Assembly: GCA_045540655.1 (NCBI GenBank)
Contig: JAZQHP010000108.1
Span: forward strand, 1-13,829
Direction of reading: 5' to 3'
Source: RGIG1959 sp045540655
GTDB taxonomy: Bacteria; Bacillota; Clostridia; Oscillospirales; Acutalibacteraceae
Length of the DNA stretch: 13,829 nucleotides
Shown: piece after piece, positions 13,670-13,829 of the stretch
Layout of the letters: every line of letters starts with the position of its first letter
Numbering within the stretch: position 1 is the stretch's first letter
The notes under the pieces: generated by a model
Databases searched by the model: none
What the model saw: the letters and a program-made list of their open reading frames with translations, nothing else
What the model was told of the DNA's origin: nothing
Position numbers and translations under genes: made by a program

Positions 13670-13829
13670 TTATTTTTGTTTTAATCCCAAAATATAATCA
13701 GCGCTCACGTTGTAGTATTGACAAAGCGTGATCAAATGGCGAATCGGCAACTCGTTAGCTCCGCGTTCATAGCGTGCATACATAGTTTGTGATGTGTCTA
13801 AGATATTGGCAATTTCTTGCTGAGTTTTA
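13670..13829 (-). CDS. XRE (Cro/CI-type) helix-turn-helix regulator, N-terminus outside window
   Basis: On the minus strand an open frame enters from the right edge and ends at TAA (complement of 13670-13672), giving 52 visible residues. They read as the greater part of an XRE helix-turn-helix domain: the first helix-turn-helix helix in TQQEIANIL, the recognition part in TSQTMYARYERG, then a helix with LPIRHLITLCQYY and the typical ending NVSADYILGL. The protein stops a few residues later (KQK), so this is a small regulator made of little more than the DNA-binding domain, unless a long N-terminal part lies outside. Only about 10-15 residues of the domain appear to be missing. It is convergent with the four-helix-bundle gene. 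Its targets are unknown. Confidence 0.85.
   Translation of the reverse strand, partial: KTQQEIANILDTSQTMYARYERGANELPIRHLITLCQYYNVSADYILGLKQK

Overview
The window looks like a chromosomal segment of a Gram-positive, low-oxygen Firmicute of the class Clostridia, probably an uncultured Oscillospiraceae- or Christensenellales-like gut lineage. The evidence is the electron-transfer type of dihydroorotate dehydrogenase (PyrK/PyrD class 1B), AddB in place of RecBCD, consensus AAGGAGG ribosome binding sites, textbook sigma-A promoters and tight ATGA overlaps between genes. The lineage is an inference from gene content. No 16S or other marker is present. The core genes are GC-rich by eye. The last ~900 bases are visibly more AT-rich.

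Layout. (1) Bases 1-904, minus strand: the first ~300 codons of an NADP-type glutamate dehydrogenase (gdhA) with its own promoter. (2) Bases 905-1170: a divergent control region with back-to-back promoters for gdhA and the pyr cluster. (3) Bases 1171-6198, plus strand: one probable transcript pyrC-pyrF-pyrK-pyrD-histidine phosphatase-ruvX, ended by a perfect 15-bp stem terminator. It encodes dihydroorotase, OMP decarboxylase and the two-subunit NAD-dependent dihydroorotate dehydrogenase, that is, three of the six UMP steps. carAB, pyrB, pyrE and pyrR must lie elsewhere. (4) Bases 6254-12777: a second transcript with a consensus promoter, addB-rmuC-GNAT acetyltransferase-exported metallophosphoesterase. 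The first two genes act in DNA break processing and recombination. (5) Bases 12787-12948: a complete tRNA-Leu(CAA) unit with promoter, encoded CCA and terminator.

(6) From 12953 on the character changes. A ~180-bp array of seven short hairpins is separated by a constant heptamer, GTGAAAT in the left half and its reverse complement ATTTCAC in the right half. It sits directly upstream of a small gene for a four-helix-bundle protein of the 23S rRNA intervening-sequence (S23/IVP, Avd-like) type. A bidirectional terminator separates this gene from the C-terminal part of a convergent XRE-type regulator that runs off the right edge. The hairpin array plus four-helix-bundle gene is the most unusual thing in the window. 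It looks like an accessory unit lodged just behind a tRNA gene, possibly a protein with its own structured RNA/DNA partner.
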